Assembly (NCBI GenBank): GCA_030052745.1
Contig: JANBVO010000066.1
Span: forward strand, 62,001-126,000
Direction: 5' to 3'
From: Pleurostoma richardsiae
Lineage: Eukaryota > Ascomycota > Sordariomycetes > Calosphaeriales > Pleurostomataceae
Length of the DNA: 64,000 nt
Positions 23,146 to 35,115 of this stretch are shown here, piece after piece. Both the position numbers and the translations under genes were made by a program. Every line of letters begins with the position of its first letter. Positions within the stretch are counted from its first letter, which is position 1. The notes under the pieces were generated by a model. It searched no databases, was not told where the DNA came from, and saw only the letters and a program-made list of their open reading frames with translations.

Positions 23146-23475
23146 ATTGTGGACTCGCCGCGGGGATTCTAGGATATGAAGTGCTAGACTCGTGCTCGGA
23201 ATATCCAGCACGTAACTGTAGGTTGATTGATCATCATGCGATACTCTGAATATTCTGGTGGCAGGCTATAAAGGGGTTCAGTGACCATCTACTACTAGCT
23301 GATAACCCAGAAATTAGGGACAGTCACGGTGAGATAGACGCGGTAATAATAGGCAGTCTACCTCTGCTTCTGCTCAAAAGGTAGCCGATAATTATCCCAC
23401 AGCTTGGCTGGCACTGTTGTAGTGGTCCGGTTTTGGTTGAATGGGTAGCGGCAACCTACGACATTGAGTCACGGT
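23146..23475. other. Intergenic region between convergent genes
   Basis: About 0.33 kb lies between the 3' ends of the NACHT gene and the WD40-like gene. Only 3' UTR-like sequence is seen. Confidence 0.45.
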
Positions 23476-26124
23476 TCATTGTCTCGCCCAGAGATCCATC
23501 TCCTCGTCTTTGCCCTTCCCCTCCCTGACCTCGTACACCCCAATCCGCCCATCCCTGCCCCCAAGGAACAGCAGACCGCTGTCTCCCGAAAACGCCAGCT
23601 CCTCAACCTTAACTAAGTCCTCCTGCAACAGCGCAGTGTCTCCCGGCTCGTCCCTCGCCCACCGCCACAGACCCCTCCCCGTCGTGGCATCCAGCACCGC
23701 CAGCACGCCGGAAGCAGCGTCACAGTACGCGACAAAGCGGCAGTCCGGCGAGACACACGCGACAACGTCCGGGATCGGGTACGTGCGCGTCGTGTTGGCC
23801 GCAAAGTCCCACACCAGCACGTGCCGGCTCGTGACTGCCACCGCCTCCAACTGCCACCCGCCCTGCCTGCCGCGGCCCGGTACGGCCCGATAGGTGGCAG
23901 GCACCCAGACCGACACGGCCACGCTGCCGTACGTCGCCAGGCATAGCGGAAGCGCGGTCTCTAACTCCGTGTGTAGGTCCGGCATAACGAACTTGTACGG
24001 TCGGTGGGCCGGCGGGCCGGTCGAGCCGTCGGAGCCGTCATCGAGCTCCCAGCACATCAGCATCGCGGCATGGTCAGGTGGCGGTAGGCCGACTCTCGGG
24101 GGCCGCGGCCCTGCCGCCGCAAGGAGCAGAGGCCCCGTCGCGGAATAGGCGAGCTCTGGGTATTTTGGGAGATGCGGCAGCCCCGCCTTGCGCAGCTCAA
24201 TGCTGCGCGGCTTGCCGAACGGCTTCTTTCCATCCCGGACAACGGGAAACAGGTCGATGGCATCGCCGTCGTCGCGGTAGCAGGCTAGGGCGGGCCAGTT
24301 CGCCTCGTGGATGTCGCCCCGCACGCACGCGTAGCGGTACGCCGCCGAGATGGTCTGGAGCTTCTTGCGCCTTGCCCAGTTCCAAATCTCGAGAGAGGAC
24401 CCAAAGTCGGTGGCGATGGCCACGAGGTTGGCCGTCTCTGAGAGAATAGCGTGACTGCGAACGAAGAAGTCTCGGGAGCGCGGCTGAGACTGCACGTAAA
24501 AGGATACTTTGATGGAGCTTTGGATCGCACCTGACCGTAAGTCCCAGAGGCTGACGACATTATTGCCTTGTTTGCTGGCGACGAAGGATGAGGTAGGGGA
24601 AACGTCAACATAGGTCACGGCCTGGTCCTTCTTCTCCTTCTCGCTCGGGGCAAGAACCTTCCAGGGAACAATTTCAACATGCGCCAAAGATTTCTTCTCT
24701 GAACTCGGGGGGATAGGCTTCCTGGTCGCGGTAGGTTTAGGAGGAGAGTAAAGCGGCGCTCTCGAGTGTGGAGACTGAGTCGACATCCTATCAGACACTG
24801 ACGCAGTAGTTGCGGAAGTCTTGGAGTCTCGGGAGGTGGTGGTGGGCGTCGATGGAGGATTTGACCCATCAAGAGACAGCTTTGAGCCCGTTCTCTTGGG
24901 AGGAATGGCTGGAAGAGGCTTTGATGGTGGAGGTGGGTAGAGACTGTACACTGGAACGGATGTGTTAGAGACCATCTTCGTCGTGCCCCGTCGCGAACTC
25001 TGTTGAGAGTCTCGCCTGGTCCCCGACGACTCGTTCGTGTGACGTCGCTGGCTGGCTCTGTGTTCTGATCTTGGCGATGATGCGTCGTCATCTTCAGGAG
25101 TGAACCACGTGCCCGAGACCTCCGAGGGCGGTCGGGACTCGGAGCTCGAGAAGGAGTTGGGGTTGCTGTCCGAGGTCGATATTCTGCTGAGTGCGTGCGT
25201 CATATGTCGCATGCTCATGATTCTTGGGTCTGTTCTCCGAGAACTGGCCTCAAAGGAGCTGCTCGGGTGAGTTCCATGTTAGCTAGGGGCCCATCGCAAA
25301 CACAGGTACCAACAACATGTTTCGCGATGTGTGCATATATCCTGTATGAAAAATTGGGAGGACTTACTCGAGCTGGACGCCGGCGTCCTCGTCGACATCC
25401 TCGTCACCACACACAGACTCAGCGTAGCCGATGAGATCCTCGAGACCTCGCAGCAGTGCGGAAGCGAACCTAGTCCCTTTCCGCTCCCCGAGAGACACCT
25501 GGCCCCGTAGACGGTATGTCCTCGCCAGAATTTGCCAGGCGTCCTGTTTGATGTCCGCCACGCCGACGTGCGCGACGCCGATCGCTGTGGTGTCCGCCAT
25601 AAACTCTATTGCGATGGCTCTAGATCTCAGTCAGTGGTGTTCAATAGCTGCTGATTATGCGAAAGGGGAAACAGGTGATTGGGGGGAAGCTGCTGGGTGC
25701 ATCAGGCTCTGCTTTCACGAACGTACAGGTTCACCATCTCTAAAGCCAAGCGCATCGCCCTGCGACACGCCTGTAGCTCGCCCTTCAGTCCGCGGCTTTC
25801 GTCCTTAGCCGTCGCCATCCAGTGGGTGCTCCGCGGAGTACCATCGCCGCCGCAGCTGCTCAGAACCGTATCAATGCGGGCCAGGACGTCGCGGCAGGCG
25901 ATCAGCAGAGCCAAGACGGGCGCGCGCAGCGGGGAAGGGATTGTCGCCTCGTCGAGGAGGCGCTCGAGGATCGTCCGCAGGTCAAGCAGCTCGTACGTGA
26001 GCGGGTCAAGACCACTGCGCGCAAACGGGACATCGCGGATGAAGCCCACCAGCGAGTGGGCGGACTGTGCGACGGCGGAGAGCGTGGTCAGGATCGCAGC
26101 GGGGAGGGACTGAGAGGCGTCCAT
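23476..26124 (-). CDS. WD40-like protein with NLR-type (PigL-N-like) N-terminal domain
   Basis: Three exons (25727-26124, 25368-25619, 23476-25258) give 810 residues; phases agree and donors are GTACGT and GTAAGT. The N-terminus (MDASQSLPAAILTTLSAVAQ, then DLRTILERLLDEA) resembles the helical domain that opens many fungal STAND and ankyrin proteins (PigL-N type). The middle, residues about 230-430, is a disordered Ser/Pro/Arg-rich linker with a proline run. The C-terminal 350 residues look like beta-propeller repeats: VSLWDLRSGAIQSS, SSLEIWNWARRKKLQTI, VLVWDFAANTTRTY, FLGGRDGRIGVYEV. There is no nucleotide-binding domain between the two ends, so it is not a full NLR. A scaffold or adaptor role is inferred. 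It lies tail-to-tail with the NACHT gene. Confidence 0.75.
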
Positions 26125-28097
26125 TTATGCAGGGAACCGCAGGGCGGGTCGGGAAAGCGGGTGCCCGCATGCAGTGGCAAGGGAGAAGATGCTGGAGCTC
26201 AGACAGTTCACATCTACAGAGGACGTCCGGGCGTCGAGATCATCATCGTCGTCGTCGTCCCCTGGACACGGCGAAGGAAATTGGCGCGCCGGGGAGCATG
26301 CGCTTCGAGCGGGGGTTGAAGAAGAGAAGAAGAGGCCTCAAGCACCACCGACAGCAAAGGATCGACACGAAAAGCACGTGTGTGCCCGGGTTCCTGGACA
26401 ACTTCGCCTGCACTCAGCATGGTGGACTAACTAGCAGTGATTAGCTACAGTAGCCTTGAGTAGTCAAAGTAGCCTGTCGGGGGCAGAACGAGTAAGAAGG
26501 AAGAAGTGGTTCAGGCTCCGGAGTCGCGTGCGACTTGCCCCGGCCCTTCACGCACTCCTCACCCCTCCCCCTCACCCCATTCCCCGATCACCCCCGGCTC
26601 CATCACCGGGCCTTTTCCCTCTTTCTGCGGAGCAATCTTCAGCGGGGGTGGGCCTGAAACGGAGCAGCGGAGCTGCCTCATGTTGTCGATGCACTGACCG
26701 AGCCTATCAGACACACCAGATGAGAACCAGATGGGGCCCCTGAACCCGCGATTCCGAAGCCAGTTGGTGGCTCTAGCACGCTTGTTCGTTCCAACCCAAG
26801 CTTGTCCTGCCTAGCCCGGCCTGTTACGTGATGGCTGGGATGAGCCCAGGCCGTGGCCCTTGACGATGCGCACGCCAACGGCCACGGATGCTCTGATTCG
26901 GCGGGCCGGGCCACCTATTAGCAATAGCGCACGGCCTGTCAATTTGTTCCCTGACAGCCCGATAGTCCTGGTTACAGGGAGCATCCAAGACTCGGGAAAG
27001 GCGCCAAGAACACGCCTGAGCACCAAGAAACGAACCTGACGGGACAGACGGTTCGCAACGAGGGGGATTAAGGTTGTCGCTAACAGGACGGACGGCCCTC
27101 ACTTGGATCCCGGTATGCTGGAAACGGGCCGAAAACGAGGTCGCTTCTGGTCTGCAGCGGAATGCTGCCGACATCACACATCAACAGCCAAGTTTGCTGA
27201 GCCTAACTGCTGCCGGAAGGGAGGGGGAGCTGCCCACATCACGGAGGGGTATCAACCATCACCGGCCCGTGCTAGGCTGGAACAGGTCGTGATTGGCGAG
27301 ATGTCGCAGATGTCACAGATGTCAAATGTGGAGAGTCCCCGCTGGTGAGCCTCGCAGCGAAATGCTCAATTTGCATGGAATCAAGGAACCGGGAGGCGCG
27401 AATTGCAGGTATCAGTTATGTTACCACACTCGACGAATAGCAATAACCGGAAAATATCTCGCTTCAGAGCAGGTCAACCAGATGTTCTTTTTTCTAGGTA
27501 GGCGTCAGGTCATACGCCGCTCAATCCGAGTAAGTGATACCTAGCGGCAGCTGGAGCATTGGAGGGAATTATTCAGCCACAATCCTACCGACGGTGCACT
27601 CACTCGCACCAGGGAAGCAGTCAACCTCTCTCGGTGAGCCGGTCACACTGATTCGAGCAACCAAAATAGTAGCTACGCATCAACCGCCAGTGTCTCGATT
27701 TGCAACAAGATGCTGCCGCGGAATAATCTCTAGGTACTGCTCAAGTGCCGGGGCCTGCAGCTCGGTGTCAGCGACACACATCGTTGTGAGCACATTCAGC
27801 TAGTCGGCGATGACATGTGAAGCGTTCCGACGTCCCAAACAGGAGATCGGCAGCTTAGCCGACCCGCATGCCACGTACGAGAGGGATAGAGGCAACATGT
27901 TTCCGGCTAATCAAGCACTATCCAGCGGTTATTCGCCGCAAGCAGTAAGAACGGGTAATCCCCCGAAATCTGCAGCATTGCAGTTCCCGACGAATGATGC
28001 AGCTCACTCTGAGGGATACCCTCGGCTTCCAGGACTGTCACTAGGACCATGATAGATCTACAAAGTTTCAGAGGGCATATATGGCACCTCGGTCATT
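26125..28097. other. Long intergenic region between divergent genes
   Basis: About 2 kb between the WD40-like gene and the small secreted protein gene. The only structure noticed is a 9-10 bp direct repeat (three GATGTC-CA type units) near 27299-27326. Numerous short open frames have no feature that supports a gene. Confidence 0.4.
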
Positions 28098-28719
28098 ATG
28101 AGAATGTTGCTGGGCTACAGTTCACTAATGCTGTCTTTGACTACGGTGTCTGCGGCTTCACAGCAAGATACGCTCGGGAACCACACAGGTTTGCGGGCTG
28201 CCCAAGATTGCACCTCACGATCCTTGGTCTTAGCAAGCTTGACCGTATTCCAGCTGCAAGTGGTGCTGGGAAATCCGCTCAGCAACGAAGACAGCTCCGT
28301 AGTATTTCAACTCTTCAACAACGCTACAGGTGTCGACTCGCAATGCTCCGCGCATGGTCCTGCACTCACCCCGAACGGCATCGGCAGTGACCCATACTTG
28401 TGGTACAACTGCTTCGTCGAATCAAGGGTACCGAACATGACCTCGAAATTCCAATACAATTCGGTCATCAACCAGTTAAGTCTTAACGAGACATGGTATT
28501 GCGGAGGTGAGACTTCTGAACTGTAAGTCCTCCGCTAAAACTCTATTCGTGGGCATGGGACACTGATCCAGCAGCCTGACCTAAAGGGTGCTATTCAAGG
28601 CTTTGGGGTATGACAGCCCGCCTCTTGATTGCCATCGTACCACGGATGAACAAGGCTTTCAACGCCAGTGCAGCCATGACGGTGATATCCAGATAGGCGT
28701 CAGTGTCACAAGACAATAA
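28098..28719 (+). CDS. Small secreted cysteine-containing protein (effector candidate)
   Basis: Two exons, 28098-28522 and 28587-28719, give 185 residues. The intron has a GTAAGT donor, a CACTGATCC branch and a CTAAAG acceptor. The N-terminus is a signal peptide (hydrophobic LLGYSSLMLSLTTVSA). The mature part has six Cys (QDC, SQC, YNC, WYC, LDC, QRQC), enough for three disulfides, and several N-glycosylation sites (NHT, NAT, NMT, NET). No membrane segment or GPI tail is present. The pattern (a conserved WYNC and a late W-x-C) recalls a group of small secreted fungal proteins of unknown function. I do not recognise the exact family. Secretion is well supported; an effector role is only a guess. 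Confidence 0.7.
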
Positions 28720-29363
28720 CGCAGCCTGGTCATCCGTAGCAGAATAGGCAACACTACTCTGAAGCGCATGGATACAGGGTGAGGCGGTTAGTTCGAGCTC
28801 AGGCTTAAGGCCTGCCGTTAAAAGTGAAACTATTATGGTGTCATATCGTGAAGCCTCTCACATATAAGAGCAACTAGCTGCGGGCAGAAGAAATTGTTAA
28901 CAGCTAACGTTGTGATAATGAATGAATGCGTTGTTGCCCAGAATTTTGCTGAATAGCAGAGACTGACATTGTCGAAGACAGAGGCAGGCACCTAAGTCTA
29001 GCGGCTTAGGCCACAGAGGTCGGGAAAGAAAGTGTATCCTACTTAGGGAGTCAGGAGACACTTATCAGAATGGATGGTTCACCACGTAGTCCTGAGTCTG
29101 TTACGTGTTCTATTGTAAAATGAGGGACACGAGTGGTTTACCAAGCCACGGAAAGCTGTACGCCAGTTTCAGGGCAAGATTAAACTTCGATGAAGGCCAA
29201 TACAGCGTTGAAGTCAACGGCAGGTAGTCGAGTCAAACCCAAATGCGCGGCCTAGGATCCTGCATGCCTTAGCTTTATATTTATACCTCTCGGCCTCACG
29301 TTGCCGCCCATGGTGGCATCTATCGTATCTTCAACACGAGAAACGCTACCCTCAGCGCCCACC
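28720..29363. other. Intergenic region
   Basis: About 0.64 kb between the small secreted protein gene and the WSC gene. A TTTATATTTATA stretch at about 29275-29286 lies roughly 80 bp before the WSC ATG and could serve as a TATA-like element. Nothing else was seen. Confidence 0.4.
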
Positions 29364-30250
29364 ATGAAGTCAAACAGTCATATCCGTGCCGCTACATGGG
29401 CGATATTGAGCGCTGCTCTACTAGTCTTTGCACTGTAAGTTGAGCTGGCTACCGCTATAGTCTTGATAGGTCTCAGGTAAAGATTAACGCTGCCACTTGC
29501 ATTAGGCCGCAGAAGGTGGATCATACTGGCGCATCTGCTCCAGCACCAACTATTGCTGCAGCGGAGCCACCTCCATCAGTACCGCAGAATAGCGCCTTAG
29601 TCTCCGACTTCGCCTATCTCGGCTGTTTTAGCGAAGGCAATGACGTGCGTGCTCTCGGCGCTGAAGGTAACGCGTCAGACTCCATGACACTTGAAGACTG
29701 CGCCTCCTACTGTCATTCCTGGGCCTTCTTCGGCGTCGAATACGGACGAGAATGCTACTGCGGAAAGGACCTCGAAATTACCTCGACCGCTGTTGCGCCG
29801 AGCGAGTGCACGTTCCCCTGTGCCGGAAACGCAAATCAGCTTTGTGGGGGTAGCTCGCGGCTGAGTGTCTATCGCAATACGAAACCACCCGCGGTGACAG
29901 CCGCTGCCGACGACGCCGTTGCTTCAGTGAGCCCAAAGCCGTGGGTATACAATGCAATGTTTGTAGGGTGCGTGACGGAGATGAGTGGTACCGGAGATTC
30001 CAGCAGGTCTCTCTCCGACGCAGGCACAGCGAGCGAAGATATGACACTCGAAAAGTGTGCTACCTATTGTGGCAACGCAAATTTTGAGTACTTCGGGGTG
30101 GAATACGCCCATGAGTGCTTCTGCGGCAACCAGTTTACCCCGGGGGCCGCAGTGGTGGACCAGTCGGAGTGTGACCAGCCCTGTGCCGGGGACGGCAAGG
30201 AGATCTGTGGTGGGCCGCTGAGACTCAGCGTGTATAAGTTTGATGGTTGA
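29364..30250 (+). CDS. Secreted protein with two WSC domains
   Basis: Two exons, 29364-29434 and 29506-30250, give 271 residues. The intron has a GTAAGT donor and an ATTAG acceptor. Exon 1 encodes a signal peptide (TWAILSAALLVFAL). Two WSC domains follow at about residues 60-148 and 170-268. Both have the full Cys pattern: GCF/GCV, the C-A-x-Y-C motif, FFGVEY/YFGVEY with C-Y/F-C-G, and CAGN/CAGD ... CGG ... RLSVY. WSC domains are small carbohydrate-binding modules first described in yeast wall-stress sensors. No membrane helix or kinase-like tail is present, so this is a soluble secreted protein rather than a sensor. Binding to glucan or another polysaccharide is inferred. Confidence 0.88.
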
Positions 30251-31331
30251 GTGTCATCGGGTCGAGCTCAATGGATCGTTGTTCTGAGGCCTCTAGGTGA
30301 TGCTACCATTCTCTTATACTGAGCTCTAAAAACGCACTATTGAATAAAGTACTGGTACCAGCTCGCTATTCATCGCCGGTCCATGTCAGTAAACCATAAC
30401 AATCCACAAACTGGCGCTTGTCCTGAGTCTTTGCTTGTGACTCGCTGATAGATGAAACCTTCTACATGTATTGTGACCAAGTCCACGCTTAATAGACCTA
30501 TTCGAACTTCGACTTCCTCATATCAAATTCAGGATAAGGAGAGTGCCATCGTGGCCCACGACGGAAAACTTCATTGCGGCAACGGGCAAGATGGTTGCCG
30601 CTTTCCCGTGGGAGGCTGGATTGCGTCGAAGCCACAAAGGGTAGCCCCCGTTAGTTACTAAGAAAGCACAATGACCAGGAGGTCTAGGTAGGAACACGCC
30701 GACATGTTCTACGAGACTGAGGGTCTAATAGAGATAATGAAGCCGAGCAAACGTTACGGCGAATGCTGAGGGCAACATTCGCGTCGAAAGTTGAGGACGA
30801 TGTTGCCTGGTTCTTGATTTGGTATGCTTTTTAGACGAATCCATCCCACGCACAAATCACTCAGAAGAAAGACGACATCAAAAACGATGACCTACCGTAT
30901 TAGCTGGTTTCTTGGCATACTCCTGGCAACAGATAGATGTTTACACGATACTGCAAAGGAGTCTTGGTGATGGTTTCACGGAGTAAGACTCGTGTGGGAG
31001 ACCTCTCCACGTGTTATGGTACCGCTAGAAGAAGATCGCAGTCATTCAGTGTCTATGGTATCCTCTGATTGAGATTTCAAGCAGACAGGCATTGGAAGCT
31101 ATTTAGTTCTTTCCGGCGAACCGTTGACTGGTTGCCTTTACCGTCGCTCAGCCGATCCTCGGTAAATTTTCTTCCCGGAGCAGATTAGGAAGGTAGTTAT
31201 GTTAGACATCATGTGGCACACGAGGAAAAGTATCCCATCAAATAGGTGGATTGCTTGTACCATAAATAGAAGACGCCTTGAAGCAGTATATGCCCATCCT
31301 TCCTGTAGCCGTGGACTGTGCATAGCTCCCG
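30251..31331. other. Intergenic region between convergent genes
   Basis: About 1.1 kb between the 3' ends of the WSC and GH16 genes. No gene, repeat or RNA could be supported. Confidence 0.4.
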
Positions 31332-32250
31332 CTAAGATTGGGTGTAATGGGCGACGTAAGCAACCTCCATCATGCTGCCGTATCCATCAAGGGTGTCGCT
31401 GGTGGGATTCCCGGGCTGATTCCTTGTCAGTGCTGACGGCAACAAGAAGGACGGGATAAGTATCTCACCCATGTTCCTCCAACTGCCATATCGAGAATGA
31501 AATACATCGAGCTGTGTGCCAGTGCCGTCCAGACATCCTGATTCACTGTGAGCCAACGATCTGGAAGTACTGGACCCCGTCCAGGTACCAGGTGATTGTC
31601 TCCGTCGCCCAGTTGTTCGAAGAACGGTCAAACTGCAGTCGATGAGTATGCCACCCCTGATCGGGAAGGCTTGTGTGCCCGCCAATTCCGGTCCCCTCGT
31701 TACAAGGGCCGCCTGGGTAAACTCCACAATGCGCGGTCCCGTACGTCGTTAAGACTCCGTTCACTGTTTCCATGACATCGAGTTCGCCGCACGCAGGCCA
31801 GCTCCCGCCGTTGCGAAGTGAGTCGCCCAGCATCCAGAAGGCAGGCCACAAGCCCTGTTTGTTGGCGACGGCGTTGGTCCCAAAGCGAATCTCCGCCTCA
31901 ACCATCGTCTTCTCGCCGGCGACCGGCGTGAACGTGTATTTGCTCTCGATGCGTCCAGACGTCCATCCGCCGGACACGGAGCTGTCGCGCCAGGGGACAA
32001 GCTGCAGGGTGCCCCCTCCGCTACACTGGACGTTGCTGGTCGATGAGGTGTACGTCTCCAACTCGCTGTTGACCCCCAGGTTGCCGGTAATAATGTTCCA
32101 GTTGTCCGAGCTCGGAAGCGTGCCCGCTGCGGACGGGAAGGTGGCCTGCCATACCAGGCTAAAGCCCGAGTAGGATGGCGCATCCCAGGAAGCAACGAGG
32201 GAAGGGATTGTGCAAAGCACCAACGCTTGAAGGAGCGACAGCGAAGGCAT
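31332..32250 (-). pseudogene. GH16 endo-beta-1,3(4)-glucanase with an apparent one-base frameshift
   Basis: The unbroken part (31543-32250) encodes 235 residues: a signal peptide (MPSLSLLQALVLCTIPSLVA) and a GH16 fold with the catalytic ELDVME motif (E156 nucleophile, D158, E161 acid/base) and GLWPAFWML. After WYLDGVQYFQIVGSQ the frame meets TGA at 31543. The expected continuation (VNQDVWTALAHSSMYFILDMAVGGTW) is present one base out of frame. It then continues through a good intron (GTGAGA donor, CACTGAC branch, AATCAG acceptor) to PGNPTSDTLDGYG..MEVAYV and a stop at 31332. No intron can explain the shift, so one base (probably a G of CAGGTG, near 31546-31548) seems missing. Either the gene is newly inactivated and lacks its last beta strands, or the assembly has an error. 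Confidence 0.75.
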
Positions 32251-33919
32251 GACGTAAAATGGAGATAGAGAATATGTACAGAAGAAGTATATACAGAAGG
32301 AGTGTGTAGAAAGGAGCGAGGCCTCAGGTACCGTCGACCCTTGGAGACCAGCGGAGGCCGGGGATGGTGCATGAAGGAGTCAACAGGCATTTATAGACTG
32401 TCCGGCACGACATACTCGGGAGTCTCCCGGACGCGTCCGCTGGTTTTCCACGTGGATAGGGAACATGACATTGACATAGGGTACTGTCATGTCCGAGACA
32501 GATACCACCTCTCCAGGAGACATTGGAGCAACTCTGCGAAGTAACCTAGGAACGGGAACGTGGTGCAATAAACCAAAGGAGGACCTAAATACGCTAGCCC
32601 GGGACCTCGATGGCGATATCCATGTCGGCAATCTCAGTGTTTCCCGGTGCAAATCGAGCAGTTCGGCGGTTCCTGCATGGGTTAATGACACGCTATAAGA
32701 CCGTGGGATCTTCGACTAGCGTTCTCGAAGGCTGATTGGATGGCAGGCGGAGATGGGACGATGGCCAGAACCACCTTCCTGGGGAAGATGCGTGAAAGCA
32801 TCGAGTGCCCCTGGCCAATGGTGTCAAAGTCGGATGCTGCTGGTGCTCAAATGCCGTTTCAGGGGCTAGCCGGGCTTGATCTCCATGGCGGGATTGGCCG
32901 GTGATCCCGCAGCGGACCCATCCCCTTCACATCTCCGATCAGGCCCTTTAGGATTCAGCACTCCTGACTGACTGGCTACTGCTCGCACGCCGTGGCCGAC
33001 AGAGCAGTGCTTTTTTTCTTTTTATTCATGGGTCATCCCAGACAGGCTGCACAGGAGATGAGTTGCAGGAGGTCAAGGTCTGGCGTTGCGCCCTCGGCGT
33101 GTCGGCAAACAGGGCGAGACGCGTAACTTCGTCCGGGACAAGACAAAAGCAGTTGGCATCGAAACTGTAGCCACGAGGGACCTAGATAAGCCGTAGATAC
33201 AACCTCACGATATCACGTTTCCTCTCCACGCGGCGCGTCTACCACCGCGCCGAGATATCTATCTGTCTATCATCTATGTACACCTAAGCCACAAGGACAC
33301 TTGTGATAAGGGGCTGCGACCGTGCGTATACAGACTAACCCTGGAGAAGAGTGACCGCCGACCGGACCGCGGGACCCCTCTACGAGTCTCGAGCACCTGC
33401 GAGGCACTAAGGCACAACAACCCCAGGCCGTCAGCTCCTGACTTGCCCTTCTACCATCGAGGTGCACATGCCATCGTGCTAGTGGAGTGTGACTGCTACC
33501 CCGCCGCCGACCTGGAGCAGTTCATGCGCCGACATAGGCCCGTGACTGCAACGCCGTCTATCCCCACATGCCGACTCCTTGTCTAATCTCGTGGCAAGCA
33601 CAACGACGCGAGCTTTGCTCGAGGCATCTCGAGTGAGCTAAGGGTCACGATCCCTCACGAAAGACGGGCTGGACGTCAGAATACGGCGATAGCTGAATGG
33701 CTTCATGCAGTTGGCGATAAAGCATCCAGAAATCGCACCTCAGGCGGTGGCTTTTTCAGGCAGTCTACCTTGGCTGAGGATGGTTGGACGCACAAATGAA
33801 CCCCCTGAAAATGAATCCTAGCCAAGAAACAGGCGTTCTAGCAAGGTCGCTAAAGAGGCAAATGTCTAGACATATCACACCCAGCCATTATTCAGCGCAC
33901 ATCACGTCCCGCCACTCCC
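32251..33919. other. Long intergenic region
   Basis: About 1.7 kb between the start of the GH16 gene and the 3' end of the GH105 gene, both leftward. The first part must be the GH16 promoter. A T-rich run lies at about 33009-33026. No gene is supported. Confidence 0.4.
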
Positions 33920-35115
33920 TCAAATGAAGACCCGGAGGAACTCTACCAAGGCCATTATCGCCATCGCCTGCCCGTAAGGCATGCTCGTTATGGGGATGTC
34001 TTTGTAGTGCTGCAGGTCCCGCCCCATCCCCGTGCCAAAGGATGTGTTGCGTAGCTCGCCTTCACCGTCGATGTTGTCGAGCACCGCTTTTACCGCCCTC
34101 ACTGCCACCTCCTCGTACTCCTTCCCAATGTATCGCTTGCGCTGCGCCTTCAGAATCCCGTACGCGAAGCCCGCCGTCGCGCTGGCCTCGACATACGAGC
34201 CCTCCTCCTCAGTGACATCTAGGAGCGTTCGCCACAAGCCCGAGGGGCACTGCAGCCCCTTAAGAGCCTCGCACTGCGCGGCCAGTGCGTCCCGCAGGTG
34301 CGCTCCGACCGGATCGTCTGCACCCAGCGAAATCATCTCTAGGAACTCCGGGATCACCATTGTCACCCAGCTGTTGCCGCGGGCCCAACGGGCGTTGGCG
34401 AAGTTGTGGCCACCCTCGTTGAACGTCCAGCCGTGGAAGTAGAGGCCCGTCGACCTGTCGAACAGGTACTGGACATGCAAGAGGAACTGTTTCTTGGCCT
34501 CGGCGATGTAGTGTGGCCTGCCCAGAACTAGCCCAATCTTAGCCAGGGGCATGACCGTCATCATCAGCGTGTCGTCCCACAGCTGCTGGTCATTGACTTC
34601 CAGGTAGGTTAAGTGCTGCATCCCGCCATAGCGCGTGCGCGGTAGGTCGTGGTACGCCCACTCGGCCCAGCTGTCAAGCCACGGCAGGTAAGTCGCGTTC
34701 CCTGTTCGTTCGTAGACGTATGCCAGCGTCAGGAAGACGGCCATGGTGTTGATATTCTTGGTCGTTCCCCCGGCAGCAAACCGGTTTCGGAACCAGTCCT
34801 CAATAATTTTTAAGACCTCTTCGTCTCCTGTTAGCTCGAAATACTGCCATAGCCCCAGGAGGCCAATGCCATGAGTCCACTCCTTCACGACGGAACATGT
34901 TCGGTTAGCACGGAGTATTCCTTCAAGCCATGATAGTGAATCCATCTCACCCAGTCATTCCAGCCCTTCGTGTCGATGACGCGGCCATCCTCAAGCGTCA
35001 TGAGGAACTCGCCGGTTTTGTCTTTGATGTTTACCATACCGTCAATTAGAGATTTGACTTTGGCGTGGACATCGCTCGACTTAATGCCATGTACTTCAGC
35101 AGGCATCGTGGGCAA
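33920..35115 (-). CDS. GH105 unsaturated glucuronyl/galacturonyl (rhamnogalacturonyl) hydrolase
   Basis: Two exons, 34951-35115 and 33920-34882, give 375 residues, the usual length. The 68-nt intron has a GTGAGA donor and an excellent GTGCTAAC branch. The protein is an (alpha/alpha)6-barrel hydrolase of the GH88/GH105 group: GWNDWEWTHGIGLLGLWQYFELTGD near the start, a W-D-D-T-L-M motif at residues 157-162 holding the catalytic Asp, HGWTFNEGGHNFANARWARGNSWV, and SYVEASATAGFAYG. No signal peptide is visible, so it probably acts inside the cell. The family hydrates the C4-C5 double bond left by polysaccharide lyases and so releases the unsaturated uronic acid from short pectin fragments. It faces away from a transporter gene, which fits an import-then-cleave arrangement. 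Confidence 0.88.

Noticed and set aside
31543-31600. An intron that would explain the GH16 frame change
   Set aside because: The only GT..AG pairs here would be far too short or would delete the conserved WYLDGVQYF segment.
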